From contig HG799466.1 of NCBI GenBank assembly GCA_000531095.1, forward strand, positions 1 through 59,267: DNA of 59,267 bases, given 5' to 3'. The notes under the pieces are model-generated. The model had not been told where the DNA came from. It made no database searches and was given only the letters and a program-made list of their open reading frames with translations. Positions 33,078 to 42,937 of the stretch are shown piece by piece. The translations under genes and the position numbers were made by a program. This stretch comes from Gemmata massiliana (GTDB taxonomy: Bacteria; Planctomycetota; Planctomycetia; Gemmatales; Gemmataceae). How positions within the stretch are numbered: the first letter of the stretch is position 1; the number at the start of each line of letters is the position of its first letter.

Positions 33078-33629
33078 TTACTTCACGGCTTCGGTCGCGG
33101 CGGCGGCGATTTCCTTGGCCTTTTCTGCGGCTTCCTTCGTCGTCTTGAACGCGAAGTTCTTGGTGACTTCGCCACCCTGCTTGTAGACGAGCACGGTCAC
33201 GGCGGCGGCCTTGTTCAGCTCGTACTTGGCCGGGCCGTCCTTGTCTTCGGCGATGGTCAGCGGCGTGGTCAGCTTGTGGGTGGTTTGGATCTTCTCGAAG
33301 TCGGCGGCTTCGACGCCGCTGACGCCCACGACCACGGTGCCGAGCTTTTCGTTGGCCTTTTGGACCTCGTCGACCGCCTTGACGACCGTGACGAGGTTGT
33401 CGTCGGCCTTCTGGGTGAAGATCATCACCACGGCCGGGCGCTTTTGGGCGCTGTACTGGCAGTAGTAGCACAGGGATTTGCCGGCCTTTTCGCCGGTGAT
33501 CGCCTTCACGTCGAACGGACCGCCGACTTTCTTGGTCGAGCCCGACTTCACGTCTTCGCCGACGGCGACGGAGACGCCGAACCCGAGGACCAGAACGAGC
33601 GCCAGGCCGAGGAAACGGATCGCGCGCAT
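33078..33629 (-). CDS. Secreted thioredoxin-like protein with CYYC motif
   Basis: The predicted protein has 183 residues: a signal peptide (FLGLALVLVLGFGVSVAVG), then a thioredoxin-like fold with C-Y-Y-C at about 54-57, near GKSLCYYCQYS, and a beta-alpha-beta pattern (AVVMIFTQ, LGTVVVGVSG, AVTVLVY). The pair is in the place of a redox-active CxxC but follows a loop, so redox activity is an inference. The C-terminal helix is Ala/Lys/Glu-rich. ATG at 33629 has GGAG 6 nt upstream. Confidence 0.8.
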   Translation of the reverse strand: MRAIRFLGLALVLVLGFGVSVAVGEDVKSGSTKKVGGPFDVKAITGEKAGKSLCYYCQYSAQKRPAVVMIFTQKADDNLVTVVKAVDEVQKANEKLGTVVVGVSGVEAADFEKIQTTHKLTTPLTIAEDKDGPAKYELNKAAAVTVLVYKQGGEVTKNFAFKTTKEAAEKAKEIAAAATEAVK

Positions 33630-34003
33630 GATGCACTCCTACTGTTAAGCCGTGCCCGGAACCGTACCGGGTTCGGCGGAAAGGCCGAAGAGATCGTAAT
33701 CGCGTCCCGCGAGAAGACAAGGCCCTATTTCAGATTCCGTTGGGGCGAGTTCGACGGGCCGAATCACGGGACCGAACGTGGAGACGCTCCCGGGTTGGCG
33801 ATTATTCGATGCCTCCAAAAAATGTTGCCCCTGCGCCTTTTTTGGCCACATCTCGGCACCAATTGATCGCTCACTTGCCTTATTCCCAACACTTTGCTGT
33901 TTAGTTTTTCGGGGTACCAACATTCTGTTGTCGGCCGGCGCGTGTAAGGTGCATTCGTGGTCGTTTGTGGGCGACCTGCTTCTCTCCTTGAGTGGGGATT
34001 GCT
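33630..34003. other. Divergent intergenic region
   Basis: 374 bases with no supportable gene. It carries the promoters of the thioredoxin-like gene (minus) and the HEWGTFT protein gene (plus). AT-rich around 33810-33930. No strong palindrome. Confidence 0.35.
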
Positions 34004-35269
34004 ATGCGAACTCTCCTTGTTGCGGCGGTCGCGTGTGGTGCGGTCGCGGCCGGGTACCTTGCGGTTCCCGATACTGCTGCCAGCCCGGTCGAGCCGCGTG
34101 CCGGCGCGCCGGTTCCGCCACCCGTTCCACCGGCGCGACTCGTGGCGCACGAGTGGGGCACGTTCACCAGCTTCTCCGGGTCGGATGGCGAGCCGATGGG
34201 CTTCCGGCCGAACAACACCGACCTCCCGCACTTCGTCTACTACCAGGGGGACGAAAACTCGAAGGCCGGGCGCCTGTTTCGCAACGGCCTCGTGAGCATG
34301 GAGACGCCGGTCGTCTACTTCTACACGGACAAGGAAACGCGGGTGTCTGTGAAAGTGGACTTCCCGAAGGGGTGGATCACCGAGTGGTACCCGTTCGCGA
34401 GCGGCACGCCGGTCCGCACTGCACAGAACGATAAGAGCGGGGGCCAGAGCATCCGGTGGGACGTGAAGCTGCTGCCGAACGAAGCGGTCACGCTCCCGCG
34501 CGATCACCCGAGCCGCGCCACGGACGGGAACCACTATTTCCACGCGCGGGCGACCGATGCCGTGCCGCTCCAAGCGGCCGTTGCGAAGCGCGGGACGCGC
34601 GAGGACGAACAAGACGACTACCGGTTGCGTGGCGGCACCGTCATGCAGCACGAGAAGTTCCTGTTCTACCGCGGGGTGGGCACGTTCCCGCCGCCGGTTA
34701 CCGTTCGAGCGCTCGGTGGGGACAAAGTTCGTGTAAGGAACCACTCCGGCGGGCGCGCGGATGGGCTGGTGCTGGTCACTGTTCGCGGGGGCAAGCTCGG
34801 GTTCCGCCCGGTGGGGGCGCTCGATTCCGGCGCGGAAACCGTTGCGAACCTGCCCGAAGTGAACTCCGATCGCGACGGCCTTGCGGAGCTCCTCGTTAAA
34901 GAGCTGACCGGGACGGGGCTGTACGAGAAGGAAGCGAAGGCGATGGTGAAGACGTGGGACAGCGCGTGGTTCGGCGAAGAGGGCTCGCGGTTGCTGTACC
35001 TCGTTCCCCGTGCGAAGACGGACGAATTGCTCCCGCTCACGATGGACCCGAAGCCGACGGAACTGGTCCGCGTGCTCGTCGGTCGGCACGACTTCCTCAC
35101 TCCGGAGCAGGAAGCGACCGCGGAGCAACAAGTAAAACGCGCCCGGGCAGCCGAAGCCGAATTGAACGCGGCCCAGCGCGAACTGTCCAAACTCGGGCGG
35201 TTCCGAATCGAAGCCGAACAAAGCGCCGCGAAGCGCATCGACGCAAAATCGACTGCGGTTCAAAAGTAA
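34004..35269 (+). CDS. Secreted conserved protein of unknown function (AHEWGTFTSFSG)
   Basis: The predicted protein has 421 residues. It has a signal peptide (LLVAAVACGAVAAGYLA) and a proline-rich linker (PVPPPVPPARL), then AHEWGTFTSFSGSDG, a motif I recall from conserved exported proteins of planctomycetes and proteobacteria with no known function. METPVVYFYTD and RVSVKVDFPKGWITEWYP follow, and the C-terminal 60 residues are a charged helix or coiled coil (QQVKRARAAEAELNAAQREL). ATG at 34004 is chosen; the in-frame GTG four codons up has a weaker ribosome site. Confidence 0.8.
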   Translation: MRTLLVAAVACGAVAAGYLAVPDTAASPVEPRAGAPVPPPVPPARLVAHEWGTFTSFSGSDGEPMGFRPNNTDLPHFVYYQGDENSKAGRLFRNGLVSMETPVVYFYTDKETRVSVKVDFPKGWITEWYPFASGTPVRTAQNDKSGGQSIRWDVKLLPNEAVTLPRDHPSRATDGNHYFHARATDAVPLQAAVAKRGTREDEQDDYRLRGGTVMQHEKFLFYRGVGTFPPPVTVRALGGDKVRVRNHSGGRADGLVLVTVRGGKLGFRPVGALDSGAETVANLPEVNSDRDGLAELLVKELTGTGLYEKEAKAMVKTWDSAWFGEEGSRLLYLVPRAKTDELLPLTMDPKPTELVRVLVGRHDFLTPEQEATAEQQVKRARAAEAELNAAQRELSKLGRFRIEAEQSAAKRIDAKSTAVQK

Positions 35270-35419
35270 CGGGTGATGAAACGCATCGACGCGGGCCGGG
35301 AGCGATTCCCGGCTCGTTTCGTTTTTGTTTTTCTGCGCACCTGAACGCGATGCGTTGGCCCACTCATACGAAAGGGGTATGCTTGACCTCGCCGTGGGAA
35401 CCGCTGAGAGGAGCCGCCA

Positions 35420-36733
35420 ATGCGACCCGGTGATGTGATTCAAACGAAGCGCGACGGTGGGGCACTGTCACCGGAGCAGATCGACGCATTTGTCGGGGCG
35501 GCCGCGCGTCTTGACGGGAGCGGGTGGGAGAAGTACCACCTCACCGCGCTCCTGATGGCGATTTACCTGAACGGCATGGCACCCGACGAAGCGGCCCACC
35601 TCACGCGCGCGATGGCCGATTCGGGTACGCGGCTCGACCTGTCCGATATTGAAGGGCCGAAGGTCGATAAGCACAGTACGGGCGGAGTCGGGGACAAAAC
35701 GTCTCTGATCCTCGGCCCGCTCGCGGCGGCGTGCGGGGTGGTCGTGCCGATGATGTCCGGGCGCGGGTTGGGGCACTCCGGCGGCACGCTCGACAAACTC
35801 GAAGCGATCCCCGGGTTCAACGTTCACCTGAGTGAAACCGAGTTCCGCGCCGCTCTCAGGAACGTGGGGCTGGGCATGATCGGACAGACCGCGGACATCG
35901 CCCCGGCCGACAAAACGCTGTACGCGCTGCGCGACGTGACCGCGACCGTCGAGAGCATTCCGCTCATCACCGCGTCCATTTTGAGTAAGAAGCTGTCTGA
36001 GGGAATTTCGGGCCTGGTGATGGATGTGAAAAGTGGTCGCGGGGCGTTTATGAAGACGCGCGACCGCTCACGGGCGCTGGCGCAATCGATCGTGAAGGTC
36101 GGCACCGCGAACGGACTGAACGTGAGCGCCTTCATCACAGCAATGGACGCTCCGTTGGGCCGGTTCGTGGGCAACGCACTCGAAGTGGTCGAATCCATCG
36201 AAACGCTGAAGGGCAACGGCCCGAAAGACGTGACTGAACTCTCGGTGAAACTCGCCGCGCGCATGGTGCGCATCGCGTTCGGCGCGCCCGACGATACGAA
36301 GCCCGAAGCCCTGGTGCGCGAAGCACTCGCGAATGGCGCGGGACTTGAAGTGTTCCGCAAGTGCATCGAGCAGCAGGGCGGTGATCCGCGGGTAGTCGAT
36401 GATTATTCGCGACTTCCGACCACTCCCACAACTACGCGCGTGAACGCGGACCGGACCGGTTTTGTTGCGACCATCGATGCAGAGAAGGTCGGAATCGCAG
36501 CCCGCATACTCGGCGGCGGACGCAGTCGTGCCGAGGATGCCATCGACCCGGCCGTTGGGATCATTGTGCGGGCGAAGCCGGGCGAGCATGTCGTCCCCGG
36601 AGATGCCGTGTTCGAGGTGCATTACCGCGACGACGCGAAACTCACTTCCGCACTGCCGATTCTGGCCGGAGCGTTCCAAGTGACCGAGGCGCCACCGGCA
36701 GAAGCCCCCCTCATCCTGGAGGAACTCGCGTGA
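35420..36733 (+). CDS. deoA: Thymidine/pyrimidine-nucleoside phosphorylase
   Basis: The enzyme cleaves thymidine or other pyrimidine nucleosides with phosphate into base and (deoxy)ribose-1-phosphate. The predicted 437-residue protein is of family length and has VDKHSTGGVGDKTSL (82-96) for phosphate and the signature SGRGLGHSGGTLDKLE (113-128), plus SKKLSEGISGLVMDVKSGRGAF. GAGAGGAG lies 6 nt before the ATG. It is first in the operon deoA-cdd-upp and overlaps cdd by 4 bp. Whether it prefers thymidine (DeoA) or uridine too (Pdp) cannot be decided here. Confidence 0.95.
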   Translation: MRPGDVIQTKRDGGALSPEQIDAFVGAAARLDGSGWEKYHLTALLMAIYLNGMAPDEAAHLTRAMADSGTRLDLSDIEGPKVDKHSTGGVGDKTSLILGPLAAACGVVVPMMSGRGLGHSGGTLDKLEAIPGFNVHLSETEFRAALRNVGLGMIGQTADIAPADKTLYALRDVTATVESIPLITASILSKKLSEGISGLVMDVKSGRGAFMKTRDRSRALAQSIVKVGTANGLNVSAFITAMDAPLGRFVGNALEVVESIETLKGNGPKDVTELSVKLAARMVRIAFGAPDDTKPEALVREALANGAGLEVFRKCIEQQGGDPRVVDDYSRLPTTPTTTRVNADRTGFVATIDAEKVGIAARILGGGRSRAEDAIDPAVGIIVRAKPGEHVVPGDAVFEVHYRDDAKLTSALPILAGAFQVTEAPPAEAPLILEELA

Positions 36734-37131
36734 CAGATCCGCTGATCGCGGCCGCGACTTCGGCACGAGAGCGGGCGTTCGCGCCGTTCTCGAAGTTCCG
36801 GGTGGGGGCTGCACTCGAAACACCCGACGGCGCGATCGTTCCCGGGTGTAATGTCGAGAGCGCGAGCTACGGTCTCACGATGTGCGCGGAGCGCGTCGCG
36901 ATCTTCCGCGGGGTGGCTGACGGCTTTCAGCGCTTCACTCGCGTGGCCGTCGTCACCGATACCGCGACACCGACGCCCCCGTGCGGGGCGTGCCGCCAAC
37001 TGCTCTGGGAGTTCGCGCCCGAGGCCGAGGTGTTGCTCGCTAATCTCAAGGGCGATGTGTTGAAATGGACCGTGCGCGACCTGATCCCCGGCGCGTTTGA
37101 TGCGAACCAACTCGGCGAACCCGGAGCTTGA
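36730..37131 (+). CDS. cdd: Cytidine deaminase
   Basis: The enzyme deaminates cytidine and deoxycytidine to uridine and deoxyuridine. The predicted 133-residue protein is of the small tetrameric type. The zinc site is C52-A-E54 and P84-C85-G-A-C88, with E54 as proton carrier, and FSKFRVGAAL and GCNVESASYG are the family motifs. The start is a GTG overlapping the deoA stop (GTGA), so translation is probably coupled. Confidence 0.96.
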   Translation: MTDPLIAAATSARERAFAPFSKFRVGAALETPDGAIVPGCNVESASYGLTMCAERVAIFRGVADGFQRFTRVAVVTDTATPTPPCGACRQLLWEFAPEAEVLLANLKGDVLKWTVRDLIPGAFDANQLGEPGA

Positions 37132-37140
37132 GGCGATCTG

Positions 37141-37770
37141 ATGCCCGCACCCGTTACTGTTTCGACGCACCCGTTGGTTCAGCACAAACTCGCGCGCCTG
37201 CGGGCCACGGAGACGCGCCCGCCGGAGTTCCGCGAACTGGTCGCGGGGATCTCTCGCGCTCTGTTCTTTGAGGCGGCCCGGGAGTTGCGCCTCGAACCGG
37301 TTCGCGTACAAACGCCACTCACAGAAACGACGTGCCACCGGATCGCGGACCGCGTGGGCCTCGTGCCGGTGCTTCGCGCCGGTCTGGGAATGGCGGACGC
37401 GCTGCTCGACGCGCTCCCGGAAGCGGCCGTGTGGCACCTCGGATTGTACCGCGATCACGCGACTCTCAAGCCGGTGACGTACTACAACAAGCTGCCGCCG
37501 AAGCCGGACATGGACGTGGGGATCGTTCTCGATCCGATGCTCGCGACCGGCGGGAGCGCGATCGCGGCCCTCGACATTCTGAAGAAGACCGGCACCCCGT
37601 GCCTGATGTTCGTGGGGCTGATTGCCGCGCCTGAGGGCGTGGCGGCGCTACAGACCGCACACCCCGAAGTGCCTATTTTCCTCGCCGCGCTCGACGCCAA
37701 ACTGAATGACGTGGGCTACATTGTGCCCGGCCTCGGTGACGCGGGCGATCGACAGTTCGGGACGTCTTGA
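37141..37770 (+). CDS. upp: Uracil phosphoribosyltransferase
   Basis: The enzyme makes UMP from uracil and PRPP. The predicted 209-residue protein has VPVLRAGLGMADALL, the PRPP loop DPMLATGGSA and the uracil-binding C-terminus YIVPGLGDAGDRQFGT. It is last in the deoA-cdd-upp operon, 9 bp after cdd. Together the three genes turn (deoxy)cytidine and uridine into UMP. It converges on treZ with a gap of only 7 bp. Confidence 0.96.
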   Translation: MPAPVTVSTHPLVQHKLARLRATETRPPEFRELVAGISRALFFEAARELRLEPVRVQTPLTETTCHRIADRVGLVPVLRAGLGMADALLDALPEAAVWHLGLYRDHATLKPVTYYNKLPPKPDMDVGIVLDPMLATGGSAIAALDILKKTGTPCLMFVGLIAAPEGVAALQTAHPEVPIFLAALDAKLNDVGYIVPGLGDAGDRQFGTS

Positions 37771-37777
37771 ACTGTCG

Positions 37778-39655
37778 TCACTTGATATCCATTTCGCGCG
37801 GTCGGGCCGCGAGCACGACCGCGGCCTCGCCCGGAACCCACCAGTTGTCGTCGGTGTCGAGCGGAGCCGTGCCGTGGCCGCCGTACTTTGGGTCTTCGCT
37901 CGACCAGATCGGGTACCAGTGCGAGTGCGCTTCCGGCGGCGCAAGTAGCGGTTCCGGGGCCGGGTCCAAGTGCAAATCGCGCCCGAGGTTCACGACCAAG
38001 AGCCGGTCCTGGTCGCCCGGTACGAAGAACCGCAGCACGAACGCTTCCGGGCCGAGAATCGCACCGTCCATGACCTTCGAGCGGAACGCGGGGTCGATCT
38101 TGCGCAGCGCGAGCAGATCGTGGTGTAGCGCGAGCCATTCCGGGCGCGAGTCGCGCTCGGCTCGGTCCAACTTGGACCGCTCGAACGTTTTCATGTCGGC
38201 CGGGTCCGGGACCAGGCTCATGCCTTCCACACCGGACTGGCTGCGGAACCGGCGCATGCTGTCGCGGCGCCCGTTGAAGACGGCTGCTGCGAGTTCCGGG
38301 TGGTGATCCGCGAAGAACAGGAACGGTTTGGTGCTCGCGTACTCCTGCCCCTGGAACAACAACGGAGTGGCGGGGATGAGCAGCAGATACGCGGTCATTG
38401 CACGGAACCGGGCCGGGCTGGTCATCTGGTTCACGCGGAAGCCGCGGCCGGAGTTCGCCACCTGATCGTGGTTCTCCAGGAACGCGACGAACCGGTGGCG
38501 CGGGATGTCGAACGCCGGGCGCCCGCGGCGCCGGTTGTGCCACCGGTACTGCTGCCCCTGGTACAGGAACCCCCACTTCGCCGCGCTCACGAACTCCTGC
38601 GGCGTACCGCGGTAGTCCATGAAGTAGCCCTCGTTCTTGCCGCTGAGCGCCACGCGCGCGGAGTGGTGCAGGTCGTCGTTCCAGATCGCGTCCAGCCCGC
38701 ACCCGCCGTTCTCGCACCCGCGGACGAGGTTCGCGTCCTGCGGCTCGTTCTCGCCCATCAGGAAAGTCGCTCGCCCGCGGGCCGCTTCCCGCACGCGGCG
38801 CGCGATCTCCGTGAGGATGTGCGTCGGCGAGTCGTCGAAAATCGCTTGCGTCGCGTCCAGGCGCAGCCCGTCGATGTGAAACTCTTCGATCCAGTACGCG
38901 GCGTTCGCGATGAAGAACTCGCGCACGGGGCCGGAGTCCGGGCCGTCGAAGTTGAACGGCTCACCCCACTCGGTTTTGTGGACCGTGCTGAGAAACGACG
39001 GGGCGAACTCGCGGATGTAGTTCCCGTCCGGACCGAAGTGGTTGTAGACGACGTCGAGAATGACCCCGATGCCGTTCGCGTGCGCCGCGTTCACGAACCG
39101 GCGGAAGTCGTCCGGGGTTCCGTAGAGTCGCGTGGGGGAGAAAAGGCAGGTGCCGTCGTACCCCCAGCCGAACCGACCGGGGAAGTCGGCGACCGGCATT
39201 ACTTCGATGGCCGTGATGCCGAGCTGCGCGAGTTCGGGCAAGTGCGCTGCGGCAGCCGCGAACGTACCCTCGGGCGTGTACGTGCCGATGTGCATCTCGT
39301 AGAGCACCTGGCCCTCGGCTTTAAGGCCGGACCAGTGAACATCGTCCCATCCGAACCGTGCGGGATCGACCACCTGTGACGGCCCGTGGGGGCCGTGCGG
39401 CTGGAAGCGCGAGGCCGGGTCCGGGTAGAGTGACTGCCCGCCGTCGAGCCGGTACCGGTAGCGTGCGCCGTCGCTCGCTCCGGACGCGAACCCGGAGAAG
39501 TATCCTCCGCCCTCGGCCACGAGTTCCAGATTCGGCCCACCCTCGAGAACCACTTCCACGCGCGAGCGGATCGGCGCCCAGACGCGAAAATGCGTCCCCC
39601 CGCGCGTAACTTCTGCACCAATCGGGTACCGCCGAGCGTAGTCGGATGACGACAT
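37778..39655 (-). CDS. treZ: Malto-oligosyltrehalose trehalohydrolase
   Basis: TreZ releases trehalose from the maltooligosyl-trehalose made by TreY. The predicted protein has 625 residues. An N-terminal CBM48-like domain (THFRVWAPIRSRVEVVLEG) leads into a GH13 barrel: VLYEMHIGTYTPEGTF, GVILDVVYNHFGPDGNY, GLRLDATQAI with nucleophile D267, GEN with acid E302, and ENHDQ for the third acidic residue. ATG at 39655 has GAGGG close upstream. It follows treY by 12 bp, so they form one operon. It acts in the cytoplasm on glycogen-derived maltodextrins. Confidence 0.95.
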   Translation of the reverse strand: MSSSDYARRYPIGAEVTRGGTHFRVWAPIRSRVEVVLEGGPNLELVAEGGGYFSGFASGASDGARYRYRLDGGQSLYPDPASRFQPHGPHGPSQVVDPARFGWDDVHWSGLKAEGQVLYEMHIGTYTPEGTFAAAAAHLPELAQLGITAIEVMPVADFPGRFGWGYDGTCLFSPTRLYGTPDDFRRFVNAAHANGIGVILDVVYNHFGPDGNYIREFAPSFLSTVHKTEWGEPFNFDGPDSGPVREFFIANAAYWIEEFHIDGLRLDATQAIFDDSPTHILTEIARRVREAARGRATFLMGENEPQDANLVRGCENGGCGLDAIWNDDLHHSARVALSGKNEGYFMDYRGTPQEFVSAAKWGFLYQGQQYRWHNRRRGRPAFDIPRHRFVAFLENHDQVANSGRGFRVNQMTSPARFRAMTAYLLLIPATPLLFQGQEYASTKPFLFFADHHPELAAAVFNGRRDSMRRFRSQSGVEGMSLVPDPADMKTFERSKLDRAERDSRPEWLALHHDLLALRKIDPAFRSKVMDGAILGPEAFVLRFFVPGDQDRLLVVNLGRDLHLDPAPEPLLAPPEAHSHWYPIWSSEDPKYGGHGTAPLDTDDNWWVPGEAAVVLAARPREMDIK

Positions 39656-39667
39656 TATTTCCCTCAC

Positions 39668-42586
39668 TCACACAGTTCGGAGCAGTGCTACCGGGAACGC
39701 TCCCAGGACCGCGCCCACCGGCAGGGAACCGCCGCTCGGTTCCACCGCTGCTCCCGTAAACACATTCTCCCAACGTGCGCCCGCAAGCTCTTCGGGGAGC
39801 GGTAGCGCGGTGTCGCCCCACGCGCTGTGACGGGCCGGCAGGCGCGGAACAATGACCGCGGCAGCCCGTGACCCATCCGTGCGGAGAAACGCAAACACGC
39901 GATCCGTCTGATCGCCAATTGCCGCGAGCGGTACGTACTTACCGCGGGCGAACACCTCTGGCCACTCGCGCCGGACGCGCAGTGCGAGGGCGGTCACGAA
40001 TAACTTCGTGCGCGGGTCGGCGAGGTTCGCAGCGAGTTCACGCGCGAGGCGATTCCGACCGTCGCTCGTGGCACTTCGGGCATCAATGTCGCGCAACCAC
40101 TCCGCACGCGAATCGTAATCGACCGGCCTGCGGTTGTCCGGGTCCACGAGCGAGAAATCCCACGATTCCGTTCCCTGGTAGGTGTCCGGCACTCCGGGGG
40201 CCGTGCAGCGGATCAGTGTTTGTGACAGCGAGTTGATGCGCCCGAACCCCGCGACGCGCTCGGCGAACGCCCTCAGATCGCGGAGGAACGCGCCGGAGAC
40301 GTCCGCGTCCAGCACGCGGTCAACAAACGTCGCGATTGCGGCTTCGTACTCCGAGTTCGGGTTGATCCAGCTCGTATGAACTTTCGCCTCAGCCAGTGCC
40401 TTCCGCATGTACTCGCGGATGCGCGGGGCGAAATCTGAGGGGGTGAAGGGGTGAGCGGGTGAAGGGGAGATAAAAGCCTCCGCACCATTTGTCTTTCTCA
40501 CCTCTTCACCCGTTCCCCCGCTCACCCCTTCTCTTCCCAAAGGCCATGCGCCGGCGAGCGTTTGGTACAGAAGGTACTCTTCGTTCGCGCCCGGAGCTAG
40601 CGTACCGTCTACTTCGGTTCTGTGCGCGTGGTTCAGCTCGGACCAGTGCATTACGCGCTCGGCCCACTCTTCGGGGATCTCCGACAGCACGCTGATTCGC
40701 GCCCGCACGTCTTCACCGCGCTTGGTGTCGTGTGTCGAGAGCGGTGACAACCCGCCGGGTATTGTGGTACGGGCGGCGAGGAAGGCATGAACCGCGTCCG
40801 GTTTCCACCCAAACTTCCCCGGCTCCCCGCCTACTTCGTTGAGCGAGGTGAGCCGGTTGTACACGTAGAACGCGGTGTCTTCCACGCCCTTAGCCGCCAC
40901 CGGCGACGTGACCTGCTGGAACTTGCCGGCGAACGCTCTCTGGAGGGCACGGTACTCGGCTGAAGCCGGCCCGCTCGGCGAATCTTTCAGGAGCACAGTA
41001 TCGCGGATGAAATCGAACACCGCTTTGCCCAGAAGCGGGTTCCGCCGGTACGCCCAGCGCGTCGCCTTCCCAACAACGGCCTTATCGGTGTCGGTTACGG
41101 TGTCGGTAACGTAGGACCGGTACACCGGGAAGCACGCGACCACCTCGCGCAGTGCTTTCCGGATGCCGTTGAGCGTGAAGTCGCGACTGCGCCGGTCGAG
41201 GCGCGCGATGCGGTCGAGTTGGTGCGCGAGCGCGTTCAGTTCGCTCGCGAGCGACGACTGCGACACCTGGCGCTTCCCGCGGTACACCACTTCGGGCCAC
41301 GGATCGTCCAGTCCGGTGAACTGCTGGTAGAACGCGGTGAGCGGGCCTTCACCCGAACGATCGACGAACAGACCGTTGACCGCGTGAATGAACTCGTAAC
41401 CCGTTGTCCCGGCACAAGCCCAGTCGGGGGGCAGTGTTTCGCCGTCGCCGAGGATCTTCTCCACCACGACGTAGAGCGGTTTCTCGCCTCCGCACGCGGA
41501 CTGGAGCCGGTCGAGGTACTCTTTGGGATCGAACAGGCCGTCCGGGTGGTCGATGCGCAATCCATCGGTGATCCCCGCGCGCACCCAGCGGAACCAGGTC
41601 GCGTGGACCGCATCGAACACCTCCGCGTGCTCGGTACTGAGCGCGGCGAGGTCGTTCACGTCGAAGAACCGGCGGTAGTTGATCTCGTCCGACGCGACGC
41701 GCCAGAAACACGGGCGGTACGCTTGCGCTTCGAGGAGTTCGTCGAGCGCGGCGAAGCTCGCCGGATCGCCCGCTTTCCCCGCGATGGTGACCAGGGCCGC
41801 GCTTATCGCGTCGGCCGCTTCGGGGAACCGCTCGGCGAGTTCCGTGAGCCGGCGACGAATTGCAATTACCTCCACGCGCATTTCCGCAACGCGCGCTGCG
41901 TCCGTCTCTGTTCGTGGCGGAAGATTTTTGACCGCGTGGAGAACGCTCGCCAATTCGATCACTGACGGGTGCTCGGGGCCGAACTTCTCTCGCACGAGGA
42001 TCGCGGCCGGTGCAAGAATACGGTCGTAGGTGCGCGGATCGAGCGGGAGCTGGTTGTCGTGGACGCGGACGGCGAACCCGCCGTTCTCGAACGCGGGCAC
42101 GAATTGCCCGGATTCGAGAACGGCCCCGTACTGGTCACCCAGTACGGGGAGCAGCAACCGGCCGTGCATCTGCGGGCGCGGCGAATCGTTCCATGCGATG
42201 TCGAAGTGCCCGGCGAACCGCGACGCCTGACCGTGTTCGAGCAGGTCCGCCCACCACGAGTTCCCGGTTCCCACACACATGTGGTTCGGCACCGCGTCCA
42301 GAAGTAACCCCATGCCGCGCTCGCGCAGGTCTGCGCTCAGCGCAGCGAGATCGTATTCCGTTCCCACTTCGAGGTTCAGCACGGAGTGATCGATCACGTC
42401 GTAACCGTGCGTGCTCCCCGGACGCGCTTTTAGGATGGGTGAGGCATAGAGGTGCGTAACACCGAGCGCGTGCAAATAGGGCACGATCGCGCGGGCATCG
42501 CGAAGTGTGAAGCCGGCGTGAAACTGGAGCCGGTACGTCGCCCCGGGAACGCGCGCCGCGCTCGCCGGGGTGTAAGAGGAACTCAT
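39668..42586 (-). CDS. treY: Maltooligosyltrehalose synthase with an in-frame palindromic insertion
   Basis: TreY rearranges the reducing end of maltodextrins into a trehalose unit. The predicted protein has 972 residues. GH13 motifs are PGATYRLQFHAGF, VTHLYASPILKARPGSTHGYD, LLLDAVPNHM, GLRIDHPDGLFDP (catalytic Asp), VVVEKIL (catalytic Glu), LSTHDTKRGEDVRAR and AKVHTSWINPN. Residues 684-717, between GAWPL and FAPRIREYM, are an extra S/G/E/P-rich segment encoded by a palindromic repeat. ATG at 42586 is from homology; the ribosome site is weak. treZ follows in the same operon. Confidence 0.95.
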   Translation of the reverse strand: MSSSYTPASAARVPGATYRLQFHAGFTLRDARAIVPYLHALGVTHLYASPILKARPGSTHGYDVIDHSVLNLEVGTEYDLAALSADLRERGMGLLLDAVPNHMCVGTGNSWWADLLEHGQASRFAGHFDIAWNDSPRPQMHGRLLLPVLGDQYGAVLESGQFVPAFENGGFAVRVHDNQLPLDPRTYDRILAPAAILVREKFGPEHPSVIELASVLHAVKNLPPRTETDAARVAEMRVEVIAIRRRLTELAERFPEAADAISAALVTIAGKAGDPASFAALDELLEAQAYRPCFWRVASDEINYRRFFDVNDLAALSTEHAEVFDAVHATWFRWVRAGITDGLRIDHPDGLFDPKEYLDRLQSACGGEKPLYVVVEKILGDGETLPPDWACAGTTGYEFIHAVNGLFVDRSGEGPLTAFYQQFTGLDDPWPEVVYRGKRQVSQSSLASELNALAHQLDRIARLDRRSRDFTLNGIRKALREVVACFPVYRSYVTDTVTDTDKAVVGKATRWAYRRNPLLGKAVFDFIRDTVLLKDSPSGPASAEYRALQRAFAGKFQQVTSPVAAKGVEDTAFYVYNRLTSLNEVGGEPGKFGWKPDAVHAFLAARTTIPGGLSPLSTHDTKRGEDVRARISVLSEIPEEWAERVMHWSELNHAHRTEVDGTLAPGANEEYLLYQTLAGAWPLGREGVSGGTGEEVRKTNGAEAFISPSPAHPFTPSDFAPRIREYMRKALAEAKVHTSWINPNSEYEAAIATFVDRVLDADVSGAFLRDLRAFAERVAGFGRINSLSQTLIRCTAPGVPDTYQGTESWDFSLVDPDNRRPVDYDSRAEWLRDIDARSATSDGRNRLARELAANLADPRTKLFVTALALRVRREWPEVFARGKYVPLAAIGDQTDRVFAFLRTDGSRAAAVIVPRLPARHSAWGDTALPLPEELAGARWENVFTGAAVEPSGGSLPVGAVLGAFPVALLRTV
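40436..40537. repeat. Palindromic element inserted in frame in treY
   Basis: About 102 bases (34 codons) contain arms of the form GAAGGGGTGAGCGGG with its complement CCCGCTCACCCCTTC, 15 bp perfect and more with mismatches. The same GGGTGAAGGGG wording occurs in the intergenic repeat at 54015-54109. The frame of treY stays open through it. Confidence 0.78.
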
Positions 42587-42937
42587 TGAGCCGTTTCTTT
42601 TTAAATCCGCGGTCGCGGTTCCGGACCCGACCTCGCCGGCACACGTCTGCATTCAAACTGTGGCGAGTAGGAAGATGCAAGTTTCGCGCCTACTCCGGGT
42701 CAGAGGCGGTGTGGTGGGGTGTTGTGTGCTGTCGAATGAACCAGAGCGGATCGGAAGAGGTAAAGAATTTGCAGCGGATTAACGCCGATCAACGTGGATT
42801 TGGAAAACGAGATTCGAGTGCCAAGAATGTGCGAAGAATGGGGTACCGAAGTTTTTCCGATCTGCGTTTATCTGCGTGATCCGCGGTTCCGGTTCTCTTC
42901 TGTTGGATATTTGTGAACAGAAGTGCGCAAACGAAAC
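42587..42937. other. Intergenic region upstream of treY with repeat remnants
   Basis: No gene is supported. The segment GATCTGCGTTTATCTGCGTGATCCGCGGTT (42859-42888), preceded by a decayed counterpart near 42770-42810, belongs to the family of the hairpin at 28543-28657. The treY promoter should be near 42600-42700. Confidence 0.45.
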
